Shown: piece by piece, positions 6,580 to 7,405 of the stretch
Position numbering within the stretch: the first letter of the stretch is position 1
Layout of the letters: each line of letters opens with the position of its first letter
Source: CAZWAP01 sp964632005
GTDB lineage: Bacteria > Planctomycetota > Phycisphaerae > Sedimentisphaerales > Anaerobacaceae
Direction of reading: 5' to 3'
NCBI GenBank assembly: GCA_964632005.1
Contig: CAZWAP010000075.1
Coordinates: 1 to 7,405, forward strand
DNA: 7,405 bases
The notes under the pieces: model-generated
Seen by the model: the letters and a program-made list of their open reading frames with translations, nothing else
Databases searched by the model: none
What the model was told of the DNA's origin: nothing
Made by a program: the position numbers and the translations under genes

Positions 6580-7139
6580 TCGCCGAGGCCGTACTTGTTC
6601 ATAAGCGAAGTTTCGAGGACCTGCCTGTGCTCGGTGGGGAGGGCGAGGTTGTAGACGTGCAGTTCGGCTACAAGGCCGGCGAAGTCGGCTGGCCCCTTGT
6701 TGTTGTTGTCGTGGAACCTCGTGGCGCCTTCGACGTGGCCTATGGCGCAATCGTTTGGGTGCTTGTACAGCCGGTCGATGTCGTAAACCCTGCCGATGCT
6801 CACGCCGTTGAGAAATCCTTCAAAGACACCCGAGTCGGCGTCCATCACCAGGGTCGCAAGATAAGCGGTATTGGGCGAGACGGGTGCATTAAGGCCCGTC
6901 GGGCCCCACTGCGGCTCAGCTGAGCCCAGATTCCAGCCGTTAATGTAAAGCCTGCCACTGTCGAGGTAGAAGCTCAGCCCGCGGGTGCCGCCGCCCTGTT
7001 CCCAGATGATCTGTCGGGTGGTCACATCGCTGCCGGTCTCGAACACGATCGCCAGGGTCTTGCCCGAGTAAGGTCCCCCGGTGTTAATATCGGAGCTGTC
7101 ACCAACCTTGAGATGTTGGCCGGTCCCGTCGAACGCCAC
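6576..7139 (-). CDS. LamG/concanavalin A-like jellyroll domain protein, 5'-truncated remnant
   Basis: The 187 residues read from the first usable in-frame start, GTG at 7139, form most of a LamG-type carbohydrate-binding jellyroll: FDGTGQHL, DINTGGPYSGKTLAIVF, QIIWEQGGGTRGLSFYLDSG, a VSPNTAY..TLVMDA strand pair, FEGFLNGVSIG, then AELHVYNLALPTEHRQVLE and the ending NKYGLGD. The domain clearly starts earlier: the frame stays open to 7310, and TTW, VTTWSDQAGANHAS and RPIWASSAINGEP are typical LamG lead-in sequence. No start codon lies between the in-frame TAG at 7313-7311 and the GTG, and the GTG falls inside the domain with only a weak GGCGAG upstream. No signal peptide is present. I infer the 3' remnant of a larger exported gene. 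It converges on the glycosyltransferase gene. Confidence 0.68.
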   Translation of the reverse strand: MAFDGTGQHLKVGDSSDINTGGPYSGKTLAIVFETGSDVTTRQIIWEQGGGTRGLSFYLDSGRLYINGWNLGSAEPQWGPTGLNAPVSPNTAYLATLVMDADSGVFEGFLNGVSIGRVYDIDRLYKHPNDCAIGHVEGATRFHDNNNKGPADFAGLVAELHVYNLALPTEHRQVLETSLMNKYGLGD

Positions 7140-7282
7140 GGCCGGCTCGCCGTTTATCGCCGACGAGGCCCAGATCGGCCTGTCCTCGGCTACGCTCTGG
7201 CTGGCGTGATTGGCCCCTGCCTGGTCTGACCAGGTCGTGACAAGTAGGCCGTAATCGTCCCAAGTTGTGTGGTTTGATTGAT

Positions 7283-7334
7283 AAAAAAATGGCCTCTTTG
7301 CCGATGTGAACTAAAAACACTCGACAAGGAGGCC
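7283..7334 (-). terminator. Intrinsic terminator on the minus strand
   Basis: On the minus strand GGCCTCCTTG (7334-7325) pairs with CAAAGAGGCC (7300-7291) at 9 of 10 positions. The helix continues inward (U-G, CGA with TCG, one bulged A, GTG with CAC) to a 9-nt loop, about 16 pairs in all. It is followed by one A and seven Ts (7289-7283). This is a good intrinsic terminator for a minus-strand gene lying mostly to the right of the window. It also stands just upstream of the start-less LamG frame, which would cut that frame off from upstream transcription. Confidence 0.7.
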
Positions 7335-7387
7335 AAAAACCATATTCCATCGGTCGCCAGCAGCCTGAAACTTGAGAGAAGATGTCC

Positions 7388-7405
7388 TCATTGCCACCGA
7401 TCCGC
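7388..7405 (-). CDS. Possible 3' end of a minus-strand gene (dockerin-like tail)
   Basis: The last 18 bases read on the minus strand as A-D-R-W-Q then TGA. 'ADRW' near a stop resembles the end of the 'LADQW' tail seen at 1491-1580. The strong minus-strand terminator begins 53 nt downstream, where one would be expected for a gene ending here. Only five codons are visible, so this is a weak call that depends on position and the terminator. Confidence 0.3.
   Translation of the reverse strand, partial: ADRWQ

Noticed and set aside
7278..7405. Plus-strand open frame from a TTG containing CPHC, possibly a zinc-ribbon N-terminus running off the window
   Set aside because: No ribosome binding site, a rare start codon, and it overlaps the strong minus-strand terminator hairpin. 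The CxxC pair alone is too little evidence; sequence to the right would settle it.

Overview
The window looks like chromosomal DNA of a planctomycete, most likely of the class Phycisphaerae. The evidence is the kind of proteins encoded: a short exported protein ending in a PEP-CTERM sorting signal, a secreted parallel beta-helix protein whose internal segment closes with an 'ADFDGEPR...DIGADE' signature, a dockerin/EF-hand-like 'DGFVDF...LADQW' tail, and a LamG-type jellyroll domain. This assignment rests on recognising families, not on a database search.

Layout, left to right. Positions 1-148 hold no supportable gene. A PEP-CTERM protein (149-694, +) ends in a textbook intrinsic terminator (723-759). 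A promoter-like pair (761-788) sits directly behind that terminator and precedes a small lipoprotein gene (815-1360, +). About 130 bp of convergent spacer follows, with no clear terminator. A large secreted beta-helix protein (3612 down to 1534, -) comes next. Its predicted C-terminus is out of frame with a recognisable dockerin-like tail (1580 down to 1491), so the gene carries a frameshift or the assembly has a one-base error. Its extended -10 promoter lies at 3665-3673.

A 440-bp GC-rich, hairpin-dense divergent spacer (3674-4114) with a perfect 22-bp palindrome separates it from a strong sigma70-type promoter (4115-4143). That promoter drives a 788-aa two-domain protein (4187-6553, +): a GT4-like glycosyltransferase fused to a six-hairpin (alpha/alpha)-barrel domain. 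A LamG-domain remnant (7139 down to 6576, frame open to 7310, -) converges on it with only 22 bp between the stop codons. The remnant lies downstream of a strong minus-strand terminator hairpin (7334-7283). That terminator probably ends another minus-strand gene, of which only the last codons (7405-7388) are in the window.

The genes do not form one operon: each has its own promoter or terminator, and strands alternate. Four products appear exported or surface-associated (PEP-CTERM, lipoprotein, beta-helix, LamG). The cytoplasmic glycosyltransferase/barrel protein could act in making a surface or storage glycan, but no neighbour identifies its substrate. I see no CRISPR array, rRNA, tRNA, transposase or defence system.
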